NCBI RefSeq assembly: GCF_040548815.1
Contig: NZ_JBEPSM010000004.1
Span: 421,252 to 485,251 of the forward strand
Length of the DNA: 64,000 nucleotides
Reading direction: 5' to 3'
DNA from: Kaistia defluvii
GTDB taxonomy: Bacteria; Pseudomonadota; Alphaproteobacteria; Rhizobiales; Kaistiaceae
Of the stretch, positions 48,835 to 57,448 are shown piece after piece (positions within the stretch are counted from its first letter, which is position 1; every line of letters begins with the position of its first letter). The position numbers and the translations under genes were made by a program. The notes under the pieces were generated by a model, which saw only the letters and a list, made by a program, of their open reading frames with translations, was not told the origin of the DNA and searched no databases.

Positions 48835-50127
48835 CTATTGCAGCGGCGGCGGCATCGCCTGCTCGCCACCCGCCTCGACAGCAACCGGGACAGGCGCGGG
48901 GGCGGGGGCGGGGGCGACCGACGCCGTCGGCGTCTGGTCGACGAATTCGACATCGACGCCGGGCTTGACCAGCTTCACCAGTTCCTGCGCGTCCCAATTG
49001 GTCAGGCGCAGGCAGCCATGGCTGTTGGTCTTGTCGATCTTGCTGGGCTCGGGCGAGCCGTGGATGCCATAGGTCGGCTTGTCGAGGCCGATCCACACGG
49101 TACCGACCGGATTGTTGGGGCCGGAGGCGAGCTTCAGCGGCTTGTCATTGTTGCCCTGCTGGAAATTGACCTTCGGGCGGTACCAGTATTCCGGATTCTC
49201 CGCGACCGCCTTGACGGCATGGATGCCGGACGGGGACGGCAGGTCGGCGCTGCCGATCGTGGCCGGATAAGCGACGACGACATCCCAGTTCTCGTTATAG
49301 CCGAGCAATTGCCGGGTGCTCGCATCCGCCACCAGATGCGCCACCTTGGCCTTTGCATTCGGCCCGACGTCGACCACCGTGATGATCGTGCCGGCCACGG
49401 TGAAATCGGCATCCGGATTGAGATTGCGCAGGAAGTTCTCGTCCATGTGGAACTTCTCGCCCAACAGTTCGACCGGATCGCGATAGGCGAGCTTCGGCAG
49501 GGCCGCCATCTCGGCATAGTCCTTCGGCATGACGGGCACGAAGGGACCGGCGACGTCCTTGTCGCTGATCGTGTAATCCATCAGCACCGGCCGGTCGGCC
49601 GCCACCTGCAGCAGGTCCCAGATCTCGGGACCGAGGCGGCCGTTCGGCGGCATGTTGTGCATGCTCTGCAGCGCCGAGATCGCCTTGTTGAGATTGCCAC
49701 CCTGGCGGCCGTCGATAACGCCGGGCGAGACATGGACGCGGTCGAGCAGGACCTGGAGCTTCAGCACCTGCGGATCGGGCTTGTCGCTCTTGGCCGGAAT
49801 GCCGGCCATCGGGGCTTCATTGGCCTGCGCGATGAAATCGGCCGAGAGCGGCGCCGTGGCCCGGCGGATCGGCGCGGAAGCGGCGGGTGCGGGCGCCGAG
49901 ACAGGCGCGGCCGGCTCCACGTAACGCGGCGCTTCATCGGGTGCGTAGCCGGGCTCCCGGTAGGCCGGATCGCGATAGGCCGGTTCCGGGTAGGCCGGCT
50001 CGGAATAATACCGTTCCGGTTGGGCCTCTTCCGGATAGGGCTCGCGCCATTCCTGGGCATGAAGGGAGGCGCTGCCGAGCGCCAGCAGGGAGGGAACAAG
50101 CGCCACGCGAATCCAGGCGACGAACAA
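48835..50127 (-). CDS. L,D-transpeptidase with peptidoglycan-binding domain
   Basis: About 430 residues. TTG 50127 is the best start: GGAGAG lies 6 bases before it and it opens a signal peptide (residues 1-26, ending LGSASLHAQ). A tandem PxY-rich linker follows (YSEPAYPEPAYRDPAYREP and similar), then a peptidoglycan-binding domain (LQVLLDRVHVSPGVIDGRQ), a LysM-like piece and the YkuD catalytic domain ending NSHGCLRLTNWDAQE, with the active-site Cys. It cross-links or anchors proteins to peptidoglycan. Confidence 0.92.
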   Translation of the reverse strand: MFVAWIRVALVPSLLALGSASLHAQEWREPYPEEAQPERYYSEPAYPEPAYRDPAYREPGYAPDEAPRYVEPAAPVSAPAPAASAPIRRATAPLSADFIAQANEAPMAGIPAKSDKPDPQVLKLQVLLDRVHVSPGVIDGRQGGNLNKAISALQSMHNMPPNGRLGPEIWDLLQVAADRPVLMDYTISDKDVAGPFVPVMPKDYAEMAALPKLAYRDPVELLGEKFHMDENFLRNLNPDADFTVAGTIITVVDVGPNAKAKVAHLVADASTRQLLGYNENWDVVVAYPATIGSADLPSPSGIHAVKAVAENPEYWYRPKVNFQQGNNDKPLKLASGPNNPVGTVWIGLDKPTYGIHGSPEPSKIDKTNSHGCLRLTNWDAQELVKLVKPGVDVEFVDQTPTASVAPAPAPAPVPVAVEAGGEQAMPPPLQ

Positions 50128-50281
50128 GGCAAACTCTCCAGCCGGCGAACGCGGCACAACGAACAAATATCACCCGCAATTTAGGCAGACACGGTTAACA
50201 ATTCTTAACTGCGACGCGCTATTCCTCTGCGTCTTCCTTGGCTTGCACCCCCAACCCGCTATTCCACGACGGCCTACGCAG

Positions 50282-50905
50282 ATGATGGACTATTCCCACA
50301 GGCAGAAGGCGCTCGCCTATGTCCTTGCCGGCATCGCCGGCTATGTCGACGCCATGGGCTTTCGCCATCTGGGCGGCGTGTTCGTGTCCTTCATGAGCGG
50401 CAACACCACCCGTCTCGGCGTCGACATCGCCATGGGCGACTGGGACAAGGCCGGCCAGGTCGCCAGCATCATCGTGCTGTTCGTCGCCGGTGCGGCGCTG
50501 GGCGCTTGGGTCGGCAAGGACGGCCGGCGCGACCGACGCGCCGCGATCCTGTGGACCGAGGCCGGCTTGCTGGCGCTCGCCGCCGTCTCGGACAATCTAT
50601 CGCTGGCCATCATGGGCAATATCGCGATGGCGCTGGCCATGGGCGTTGAGAACGCGGTGTTCCAGCGCAATGGCAGCCCGGGCATCGGCCTGACCTATGT
50701 GACCGGCGCCCTGGTCAAGGTAGGCCACCGCATCGCCGCCGCCCTGGAGGGAGGCGACAAATGGGGCTGGGTCGCAAGCCTGCTGCTGTGGGCTTCGCTA
50801 TGCCTGGGCGCGATTCTCGGCGCTGTCGTCTATGGCATGATCGGCCTCACCGGCCTGTGGGCGGCCTGCGCGATTGTTGCGGTCCTGGCAATCCTGTCGC
50901 GCTGA
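50282..50905 (+). CDS. DUF1275 (YoaK) family membrane protein
   Basis: A 207-residue protein with six helices. The N-terminal region YVLAGIAGYVDAMGFRHLGG, VFVSFMSGNTTRLGV and AMGVENAVFQRNGSPGIGLT are the family signature. The ATG 50282 is followed directly by a second ATG. Function unknown; often found near stress genes. Confidence 0.88.
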   Translation: MMDYSHRQKALAYVLAGIAGYVDAMGFRHLGGVFVSFMSGNTTRLGVDIAMGDWDKAGQVASIIVLFVAGAALGAWVGKDGRRDRRAAILWTEAGLLALAAVSDNLSLAIMGNIAMALAMGVENAVFQRNGSPGIGLTYVTGALVKVGHRIAAALEGGDKWGWVASLLLWASLCLGAILGAVVYGMIGLTGLWAACAIVAVLAILSR

Positions 50906-51134
50906 GTTCTCGCCCGACGCCAGCATTCCTGCCGTTTACGCCAGCGGGAGGCCGATTGCTGCACTGCAACAAGGATGTTCCCCGTCATGTTGCTCTGCAT
51001 CCAGCGCAATGCTGGCATGACTTTTTTCGCAGTGCTCATCCTTCGAGACCCGGACTAAATTCCAATCATCAGAACGGCGACAGAGAAATCCGGCGCGGAT
51101 CTGGGAAGTAGCGGTTGGTAGGGAAAGGGATCGG

Positions 51135-51290
51135 ATGATGGCTATGAACCTCATGAACTCTTACAAGACCTGGCTCAAGTATCGCGAGACCCGCAGCGAA
51201 TTGTCGCGCCTCGACAATCGCGAGCTCGCTGATCTGGGCATCAGCCGCCACGACATCAAGGCACTTGCCAAGCAGGCTGCCGGATACTGA
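51135..51290 (+). CDS. DUF1127 (YjiS-like) small protein
   Basis: A 51-residue protein, basic and rich in Arg and Lys. It carries the DUF1127 C-terminal pattern: SRLDNRELADLGISRHDIKA, followed by ALAKQAAGY. The ATG at 51135 has GGGA 5-8 bases before it. Small DUF1127 proteins of this type bind RNA and regulate sRNA turnover in Rhodobacter (CcaF1). Here it is followed after 18 bases by three hairpins with an identical CCTCCTCCC loop, exactly the arrangement of the ccaF1-ccsR operon. Confidence 0.85.
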   Translation: MMAMNLMNSYKTWLKYRETRSELSRLDNRELADLGISRHDIKALAKQAAGY

Positions 51291-51308
51291 GAATTTCACG
51301 GTTCGTCT

Positions 51309-51334
51309 GGGAACAAACCTCCTCCCTTGTTCCC
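51309..51334 (+). ncRNA. CcsR/cuckoo-type hairpin 1 with CCTCCTCCC loop
   Basis: GGGAACAA (51309-51316) pairs perfectly with TTGTTCCC (51327-51334) around the loop ACCTCCTCCC. The loop is complementary to the Shine-Dalgarno GGAGG, so the RNA can act as an anti-SD decoy or target mRNAs. Loop identical to hairpins 2 and 3. Confidence 0.8.
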
Positions 51335-51342
51335 TGCGATTA

Positions 51343-51375
51343 GGTGCCCACAAACCTCCTCCCTTGTGCGGCACC
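51343..51375 (+). ncRNA. CcsR/cuckoo-type hairpin 2 with CCTCCTCCC loop
   Basis: GGTGCC-c-CACAA (51343-51353) pairs with TTGTG-c-GGCACC (51364-51375), one internal mismatch, around the same ACCTCCTCCC loop. Confidence 0.8.
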
Positions 51376-51382
51376 ATCAACT

Positions 51383-51421
51383 AAAGCGCCCGTCGACCTC
51401 CTCCCCGACGGGCGCTTTTTT
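51383..51421 (+). ncRNA. CcsR/cuckoo-type hairpin 3, also the rho-independent terminator
   Basis: AAAGCGCCCGTCG (51383-51395) pairs over all 13 bases with CGACGGGCGCTTT (51406-51418) around the loop ACCTCCTCCC, followed by a T run to 51421. It ends the DUF1127 transcript. The different stems but identical loops in the three hairpins argue for selection on the loop. Confidence 0.85.
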
Positions 51422-51578
51422 ATGCATATTTTTCGCGGGCCGCTCGAACGAGCCGCGCCGCCGACGCCTCCCCCACGATCTTTCCGCCTGCCTCTTGAAA
51501 CGGATGGCGACGCGCGCCCATTTTCCGGTTCCGCAACCCGCGTGCCGGAACGAGCCCGCGCAACCTCCGAGAACCATC

Positions 51579-52082
51579 ATGGCGCTATCGATCTATGAGG
51601 CCTCCATTCCGGTCTTCATCCGGGCGTTCGGAAATCTCGAGGCCATTCTCGACAAGGCCGTAGCGCAGAGCGCCGCCGACGGCATCGACCCGCAAAGCCT
51701 GGTCGACGCACGGCTCGCCGCTGACATGCTGCCGCTCGCCGGCCAGATCCAGCGCGCCAGCGACACGGCCAAGGGCGCAGGCGCGCGGCTTTCGGGCCTC
51801 GACAATCCAAGTTTCGCCGATACGGAGACGAGCTTCGCCGAGCTGAAGGCCCGGATCCAGCGCACGGTGGAATTCCTGAAGGCGATCCCGCCGGAGGCGC
51901 TCGACGGCAGCGAGTCCAGGACGATCTCGATGCGGAACGGCGCCGTGCAGCTCGACGGCAAGGCCTTCCTGCTTCGCCACGCGCTGCCGAATTTCTTCTT
52001 CCACGTCACGACCGCCTACGACATCCTGCGCCACAAGGGCATCGCGGTCGGCAAGGCCGACTATCTCGGCAAGATCGACTAG
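51579..52082 (+). CDS. DUF1993 family protein
   Basis: A 167-residue protein with the DUF1993 pattern: MALSIYEASIPVFIRAFGNL, ARLAADMLPLAGQIQRASDT and LPNFFFHVTTAYDILRHKG. The fold resembles DinB-like four-helix bundles. Function unknown. ATG 51579 fixes the start at the first conserved residue. Confidence 0.9.
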   Translation: MALSIYEASIPVFIRAFGNLEAILDKAVAQSAADGIDPQSLVDARLAADMLPLAGQIQRASDTAKGAGARLSGLDNPSFADTETSFAELKARIQRTVEFLKAIPPEALDGSESRTISMRNGAVQLDGKAFLLRHALPNFFFHVTTAYDILRHKGIAVGKADYLGKID

Positions 52083-52101
52083 CCCTCGACCGGTTTACCG
52101 G

Positions 52102-52329
52102 TCAGCGAACATTGTTGATCGAGTTTTTCACCGTGTCGTGCCGGGTCTTGAGCTTGCGATCCTGCACAGCCTTCCCGTCCAGCTCTTCGCGGCTCGGAAC
52201 GCAGCGGTCGACCCGTCGGCATTCGCCCGCCGACGGATTGGCCGGCGGCGATGTTCCGGCCCGGGCGCCGAGCATGCCGGCGGCAATGATGAGCGGGATG
52301 GCGATGACAATTCCGATCGTACGGGGCAT
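52102..52329 (-). CDS. small membrane-anchored or secreted protein of unknown function
   Basis: 75 residues: an N-terminal hydrophobic stretch (TIGIVIAIPLIIAAGMLGARA) followed by a charged tail with Cys in GECRRVDRC. CAGGAGG lies 6 bases upstream of the ATG, a strong Shine-Dalgarno. Between convergent DUF1993 and glpK. No family recognised. Confidence 0.6.
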   Translation of the reverse strand: MPRTIGIVIAIPLIIAAGMLGARAGTSPPANPSAGECRRVDRCVPSREELDGKAVQDRKLKTRHDTVKNSINNVR

Positions 52330-52409
52330 GGCAACCTCCTGACGGAAGAGGCCATTTTACGCCCTTTTCCTTACGGGACTGTGATGGTCATCACCCGTTC
52401 GGCGCCGCG

Positions 52410-53900
52410 TCACGCGCTTGTGCGCGTGCGCGAGACCGCGTCGCGCCAGCCCGCCAGCCGGGCCTCGCGGAGCTCGGCGGACATATCGGGCAGGAATGTC
52501 TGGTTGAGCCGCCAGCTCGCGGCAAAGCCCTCCTCGGCGGGCCAGACGCCGACCTGCCGGCCGGCAAGCCAGGCCGCCCCCAGCGCCGTCGTCTCGAGCA
52601 CCACCGGCCGGTCGACCGGCGCGTCGAGGATGTCGGCGAGCCGCTGCATCGTCCAGTCGCTCGCGACCATGCCGCCATCGACGCGCAGGACAGTCTCGCC
52701 GGCGCGCGCCCAGTCGCGCCGCATCGCGTCGAGCAGGTCCCGGGTCTGGTAGCAGACCGATTCGAGCGCCGCGCGGACGAACTCGTTCGGTCCCGTGCCG
52801 CGCGTCAGCCCGAACAGAGCCCCCCGCGCCTCCGCATCCCACCAGGGTGCGCCGAGGCCGGTGAAGGCCGGCACCAGATAGACGTTCTGGTGCGGGTCCG
52901 CCTGCGCGGCCATCGGCCCCGCCTGGTCGGACCGGTCGAGCAGGCCCAATCCGTCCCGCAGCCACTGGATCGCCGCCCCAGCCACGAAGATCGAGCCCTC
53001 CAGCGCATAGGTCGTCTTGCCGTCGAGCCGGTAGGCGATGGTCGTCAGCAGCCGGTTCTTCGACAACACCAGATCCGAACCGGTATTGAGCAGCGCGAAG
53101 CATCCGGTGCCATAGGTCGATTTCATCATCCCGGGCTGGAAGCAGGCCTGGCCCAGCGTCGCCGCATGCTGGTCGCCGGCGATGCCGGCGATCCGGATCG
53201 CCGCGCCGACGATGGAGGGGTCGGTGACGCCGAAATCGGCCGCCGAATCCTTCACCTCCGGCAGGATCGCCCTGGGCACCCGCAGCAGGGCCAGCAAGTC
53301 GTCGTCCCATTCGCCGGTGCGGATGTTGAACAGCATCGTGCGCGAGGCATTGGTGGCGTCGGTCGCATGCACGCGGCCGCCCGTCAGCCGCCAGAGCAGG
53401 AAGCTGTCGACGGTGCCAAAGGCCAGCTCGCCCCGCTCGGCCCGCGCACGGGCGCCAGGCACCTGGTCGAGAATCCAGGCGATCTTGGTGCCGGAGAAAT
53501 ACGGATCGAGCAGCAGGCCGGTCTTTTCGGTCAGGCCGGGCTCGGCCCCCTCGGCCTTCAGGGCGTTGCAGCGATCGGCCGTGCGCCGATCCTGCCAGAC
53601 GATGGCGTTGTGGATCGGCCTGCCCGTCTCGCGATCCCAGAGGATCGTCGTCTCGCGCTGGTTGGTAATGCCGATGGCGGCGATATCCGAAAGCGACACG
53701 CTGGCATGGGCCAGCGCGAAGCGCATCGTCTCGAGCACGGTGCGCCAGATATCCTCCGGATCATGCTCGACCCAGCCGGAGCGCGGAAAATGCTGCGGAA
53801 ATTCCTGCTGGCCGACGCCGCGCACATGATAGCTGCCATCGAAGACGATGGCGCGCGTCGAGGTGGTGCCCTGGTCGATCGCCAGAATGAAGGGGCTCAT
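52410..53900 (-). CDS. glpK: glycerol kinase
   Basis: A 496-residue FGGY kinase that phosphorylates glycerol to sn-glycerol 3-phosphate. The phosphate 1 motif is [15 protein letters not shown], the glycerol-binding stretch [12 protein letters not shown], the adenosine region [11 protein letters not shown] and the FGGY signature 2 is [23 protein letters not shown] precedes ATG 53900. No glpF or glpD is adjacent. It is divergent from the ABC transporter. Confidence 0.97.
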   Translation of the reverse strand: MSPFILAIDQGTTSTRAIVFDGSYHVRGVGQQEFPQHFPRSGWVEHDPEDIWRTVLETMRFALAHASVSLSDIAAIGITNQRETTILWDRETGRPIHNAIVWQDRRTADRCNALKAEGAEPGLTEKTGLLLDPYFSGTKIAWILDQVPGARARAERGELAFGTVDSFLLWRLTGGRVHATDATNASRTMLFNIRTGEWDDDLLALLRVPRAILPEVKDSAADFGVTDPSIVGAAIRIAGIAGDQHAATLGQACFQPGMMKSTYGTGCFALLNTGSDLVLSKNRLLTTIAYRLDGKTTYALEGSIFVAGAAIQWLRDGLGLLDRSDQAGPMAAQADPHQNVYLVPAFTGLGAPWWDAEARGALFGLTRGTGPNEFVRAALESVCYQTRDLLDAMRRDWARAGETVLRVDGGMVASDWTMQRLADILDAPVDRPVVLETTALGAAWLAGRQVGVWPAEEGFAASWRLNQTFLPDMSAELREARLAGWRDAVSRTRTSA

Positions 53901-54154
53901 GGGTCCTCCCGAACCGTCTTGTCGATCCGGGCCTGCATCATCCGGATTCCGTTGTGACGAAATCCTAGCGCCTCGCCGGAGCGGGCGCGAGATGCCGTGC
54001 GGCGGGGCGTCCCGTCGCACCGGGTTGATTTGATGTCCTTCTGCAACAGTTTGACCGGGAAAGCGGCATTCGCCGCGACACCGGGCAGAATGATGCGCGA
54101 TTTCGTCCTGACGGGCGGTATGCTCGCCTGCGCCGAAGCCGGATAGTCGAGGCA

Positions 54155-56023
54155 ATGACGGAAAGACCCCATGACACCAGTCCTAGTGCCAGCGATGGCG
54201 TGACGGACGAGATCGCGGAACTGGTCCTGCAATTCAAGGCTTTCGTTTCCGCGCTCTGGAACTCGTCCGGACGGCGCGATTTCGTGCTGCTGACCGTGGG
54301 CATCGTCACGGTCATCATCGCCACCGCCGGCATGCAGGTGGTGCTCAACGCCTGGAACAGCCCGTTCTACAACGCGATCGAGACGCGCAATTTCTCGTCC
54401 TTCCTCTATTACCTGATGGTGTTCTTCGGCATCGCCGGCGTGCTGCTGGTGCTGAACGTCGCGCAGACCTGGCTCGCGCAGATGATCACGCTGCAGTCGC
54501 GGCAATGGCTGACGCGCGACCTGATTGCCGAATGGCTGACCTCGCGCCGCCTGGTCATGCTCGGGGATGCCGGCGAGATCGGCGTCAATCCGGACCAGCG
54601 CGTGCATGAGGACGCCAAGCATCTGGCCGAACTCTCGGCCGGGCTCGGCATCGGGCTTTTCCAGTCGACGCTGCTGCTGTTCAGCTTCGTCGGCGTGCTC
54701 TGGGTGCTGTCGAGCGGCGTCGTGCTCCATCTCGGCGGATACAGCTTCACGATTCCCGGCTACATGGTCTGGTGCGCGCTGATCTTCGCCGCCACCGGCT
54801 CATGGGTGAGCTGGCGCATCGGCCGTCCCCTGATCGGCATCGGCGTCGAGCGCTATGCCCGCGAGGCGGACCTGCGCTTCGCCATGGTGCAGGTCAACGA
54901 AAATGCCAACGGCATCGTGCTCAATGCCGGCGAGCCGGACGAAAAACAGCGTCTCGACGACGAATTGGCCCGCGTCATCGACATCACCCGCCGCTTCGTC
55001 AATGCGCTCGCCCGCCTGACCTGGGTCACCGCCGGCTATGGCTGGATCGGCCTGGTCGCGCCGATCGTCATCGCCGCGCCGGCCTATTTCGGCGGAACGC
55101 TCTCCTTCGGTGAGCTGATGATGGTGGTCGGCGCCTTCAACCAGGTGCAGAACAGCCTGCGCTGGTTCGTCGATAATTTCAGCCTGATTGCCGATTGGCG
55201 CGCGACGCTCGCCCGCGTCATGAGCTTCCGCCAGGCTCTGGTCACCCTGGAACAGCCGCGCTCCAGTGGCGAGCGCATCGTCTATGACCACGAACCGCTC
55301 GGCAATCTGGAGCTCGAGAAGGTTGCGGTCGACTGGACCGGCGAGCGGGCGGCGCTCGACGAGGCCGACGTCACGATCGAACCGGGCGACCGGGTGCTGA
55401 TCATCGATCGCACCGGCTCGGCCCATGGCGCGCTGTTCTCGGCGCTGGCGGGGCTCTGGCCCTGGGGCTCGGGCAAGATCAGCCTGCCGCCGCGCGCCAA
55501 GGTGATGTTCATGCCGGAGCGGCCCTATGTGCCCGACGGATCGCTGCGCGCCGCCCTCACCTATCCCTCCGCCGCTTCTGGCTTCAAGGACGAGGATTTG
55601 ATCAAGGCGATGCAGCGGGTCGGACTGAGCCGCCTTACCGGATCGCTGGACCGCAAGGCGCGCTGGGCCAAGGAGATTTCCTATGATGACGAGGAACGGC
55701 TGACCTTCGCCCGCCTGTTGCTGCTGAAGCCGCAATGGATCTTCACCGAGCAGACCGTCGACGGGCTCGACGACGAACAGCGCGGCATCTTCACCTCGAT
55801 CATCAACGAGGATCTCGCGAAATCGGCCGTGGTCACCGTATCCGGCCGGGCAACGACCAGCGATTTCTACACCCGCACCATCAACCTGGTGGATGCCCCC
55901 GTTGGCGTCGGCGCGAAGCGCCCCGTCACCGCCACGCCCGAACCCACCCTTCCCCCGACCCGAGCGACCCCGGATGAACAAGCCGCACAGCCCGAACCGA
56001 GCAACGCCCGGCAAGCCGATTAA
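54155..56023 (+). CDS. SbmA/BacA-type ABC transporter with degenerate nucleotide-binding domain
   Basis: 622 residues: six helices of the ABC_membrane_2/SbmA-BacA type ([17 protein letters not shown] at the coupling helix, residues 30-340), then an ABC-like C-terminal domain. In every catalytic motif the domain is degenerate. Walker A reads [11 protein letters not shown] (residues 418-428), with His424 in place of the invariant Lys and Gly425 in place of Ser/Thr. The signature reads [11 protein letters not shown] (508-518), not LSGGEQQR. Walker B reads [11 protein letters not shown] (529-539), with Glu532 replacing Asp and Gln533 replacing the catalytic Glu. It is unlikely to hydrolyse ATP. 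The stop overlaps a GH144-like gene by 50 bases. Confidence 0.9.
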   Translation: MTERPHDTSPSASDGVTDEIAELVLQFKAFVSALWNSSGRRDFVLLTVGIVTVIIATAGMQVVLNAWNSPFYNAIETRNFSSFLYYLMVFFGIAGVLLVLNVAQTWLAQMITLQSRQWLTRDLIAEWLTSRRLVMLGDAGEIGVNPDQRVHEDAKHLAELSAGLGIGLFQSTLLLFSFVGVLWVLSSGVVLHLGGYSFTIPGYMVWCALIFAATGSWVSWRIGRPLIGIGVERYAREADLRFAMVQVNENANGIVLNAGEPDEKQRLDDELARVIDITRRFVNALARLTWVTAGYGWIGLVAPIVIAAPAYFGGTLSFGELMMVVGAFNQVQNSLRWFVDNFSLIADWRATLARVMSFRQALVTLEQPRSSGERIVYDHEPLGNLELEKVAVDWTGERAALDEADVTIEPGDRVLIIDRTGSAHGALFSALAGLWPWGSGKISLPPRAKVMFMPERPYVPDGSLRAALTYPSAASGFKDEDLIKAMQRVGLSRLTGSLDRKARWAKEISYDDEERLTFARLLLLKPQWIFTEQTVDGLDDEQRGIFTSIINEDLAKSAVVTVSGRATTSDFYTRTINLVDAPVGVGAKRPVTATPEPTLPPTRATPDEQAAQPEPSNARQAD

Positions 56024-57293
56024 ATCCGCGGCAGCCCATGCCCCGGCCAGGGAGAGGCTGGACGACGACGCGCTGCTGGAGCGCGTCCAGCGCCAGAGCT
56101 TTCGCTATTTCTGGGAGTTCGGCCACCCGGTCAGCGGCCTGGCCCGTGACCGCACGCAGGGCAATGACGAGGTGATCACCCTCGGCGGCTCCGGGTTTGG
56201 CGTGATGGCGATCGTCATCGCCGTCGAGCGCGGCTGGATTTCGCGCGCCGAGGCCGTGGATCGGCTGCACAAGATGATCGGCTTCCTCGAGCAGGCCGAC
56301 AGCTTCCACGGCGCCTATCCGCATTTCATGAACGGCACGACCGGTAAGGTGGTGCGCTACGCCCGCAAGGATGACGGCGCCGATCTGGTCGAGACCGCGT
56401 TCTGGATCCAGGGCCTGATCGCCGCGCAGGTGTATTTCGACCGTGCCGACGGCAAGGAGCCCTGGCTGCGCGGCCGGATCGAAGGCATGCGGCGGGCAGT
56501 CGAATGGAGCTGGTTCACCCGCGACGGCCGCGACGGTCTCTACTGGCACTGGAGCCCGAACCATGGCTGGGCGATGAACCACGAGATCCTCGGCTGGAAC
56601 GAGTGCCTCATCCTGTTCGTGCTGGCCGCGGGTGCGGAACAATACGCCATCCCGCCGCTCGCCTATCACAATGGCTTCGCCCAGAGCCGGACCTTCCTCA
56701 ACCGGCGGCCGCAATATGGCGTCGACCTGCCGCTCGGGCCGGATGGGGGCGGACCGCTTTTCTTCGCGCATTATTCGTTTCTCGGCCTCGACCCGCGCGG
56801 GCTGACCGATCGCTATGCCGACTACTGGGCGCAGAACCTCGCCCATACCCGTCTCAACTACGCCTATTGCGTCGCCAACCCCGGCGGATTCAAGGGTTAT
56901 GGGCCAGACTGTTGGGGGCTGTCGGCAAGCGACAACCCGACCGGCTATTCCGCGCATGCGCCCGACAATGACCGGGGCGTCATCGCGCCGACGGCGGCGA
57001 TCTCCAGCCTGCCCTATGCGCCCGACATCGCCATGCGGGCGCTACGCCACTTCCATGACGACATGGGCGACCGGCTCTGGGGCGAATACGGCTTCTTCGA
57101 CGCCTTCAGCGAGAGTGCCGACTGGGTGGCGAAAACCCATCTCGCGATCGACCAGGGACCGCAGATCGTGATGATCGAGAATTATCGCAGCGGCCTGATC
57201 TGGAACCTGTTCATGCGTGATCCCGAGGTCCGCCGCGGCCTGCAGCGACTCGATTTCCAGAGCCCGCATTTGTTGGGAACGCCGGTCGCCTGA
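55974..57293 (+). CDS. glucoamylase-like (GH144-type, PF10091) protein
   Basis: A 439-residue all-helical (alpha/alpha)6 barrel protein of the glycoamylase-like family, with members that are endo-beta-1,2-glucanases and the C-terminal domain of cyclic glucan synthase NdvB. Markers: FRYFWEFGHPVSGLARDR, GGSGFGVMAIVIAVERGW, GWAMNHEILGWNECLILF and GFFDAFSESADWVAKTHL. No signal peptide is evident, which is odd for a periplasmic glucanase. It overlaps the ABC gene by 50 bases and is presumably co-transcribed with it. Confidence 0.87.
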   Translation: MNKPHSPNRATPGKPIKSAAAHAPARERLDDDALLERVQRQSFRYFWEFGHPVSGLARDRTQGNDEVITLGGSGFGVMAIVIAVERGWISRAEAVDRLHKMIGFLEQADSFHGAYPHFMNGTTGKVVRYARKDDGADLVETAFWIQGLIAAQVYFDRADGKEPWLRGRIEGMRRAVEWSWFTRDGRDGLYWHWSPNHGWAMNHEILGWNECLILFVLAAGAEQYAIPPLAYHNGFAQSRTFLNRRPQYGVDLPLGPDGGGPLFFAHYSFLGLDPRGLTDRYADYWAQNLAHTRLNYAYCVANPGGFKGYGPDCWGLSASDNPTGYSAHAPDNDRGVIAPTAAISSLPYAPDIAMRALRHFHDDMGDRLWGEYGFFDAFSESADWVAKTHLAIDQGPQIVMIENYRSGLIWNLFMRDPEVRRGLQRLDFQSPHLLGTPVA

Positions 57294-57314
57294 GGCGCAC
57301 AATTTCAAGCAAGC

Positions 57315-57433
57315 CCCTCACCCAACCCTCTCCCGCAAGCGGGCGAGGGCATTACCGCCGAGGCAGTGTCGACGGCGAGGCTGGGGCGCGATCTGCCCCC
57401 TCTACCGCTTGCGGGAGAGGGTTGGGGTGAGGG
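57315..57433. repeat. dispersed intergenic palindromic repeat, copy 2
   Basis: Arms nearly identical to the copy at 4704-4820: left CCCTCACCCAACCCTCTCCC, right GGGAGAGGGTTGGGGTGAGGG, around an unrelated centre of about 45 bases. It sits between the convergent GH144-like gene and pncB. Confidence 0.85.
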
Positions 57434-57448
57434 TCTTCCTACCGCTCC

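Noticed and set aside
50195..50209. TTAA-N6-TTAAC upstream of the L,D-transpeptidase, resembling a CtrA box.
   Set aside because: The CtrA consensus needs seven bases between the TTAA halves; here there are six, and no other element supports it.
50906..51134. Sigma-54 like TGGCATG...TTTTTTCGC before the DUF1127 gene.
   Set aside because: The GG to GC distance is 13 bases, not the required 10, so it does not fit the sigma-54 pattern.
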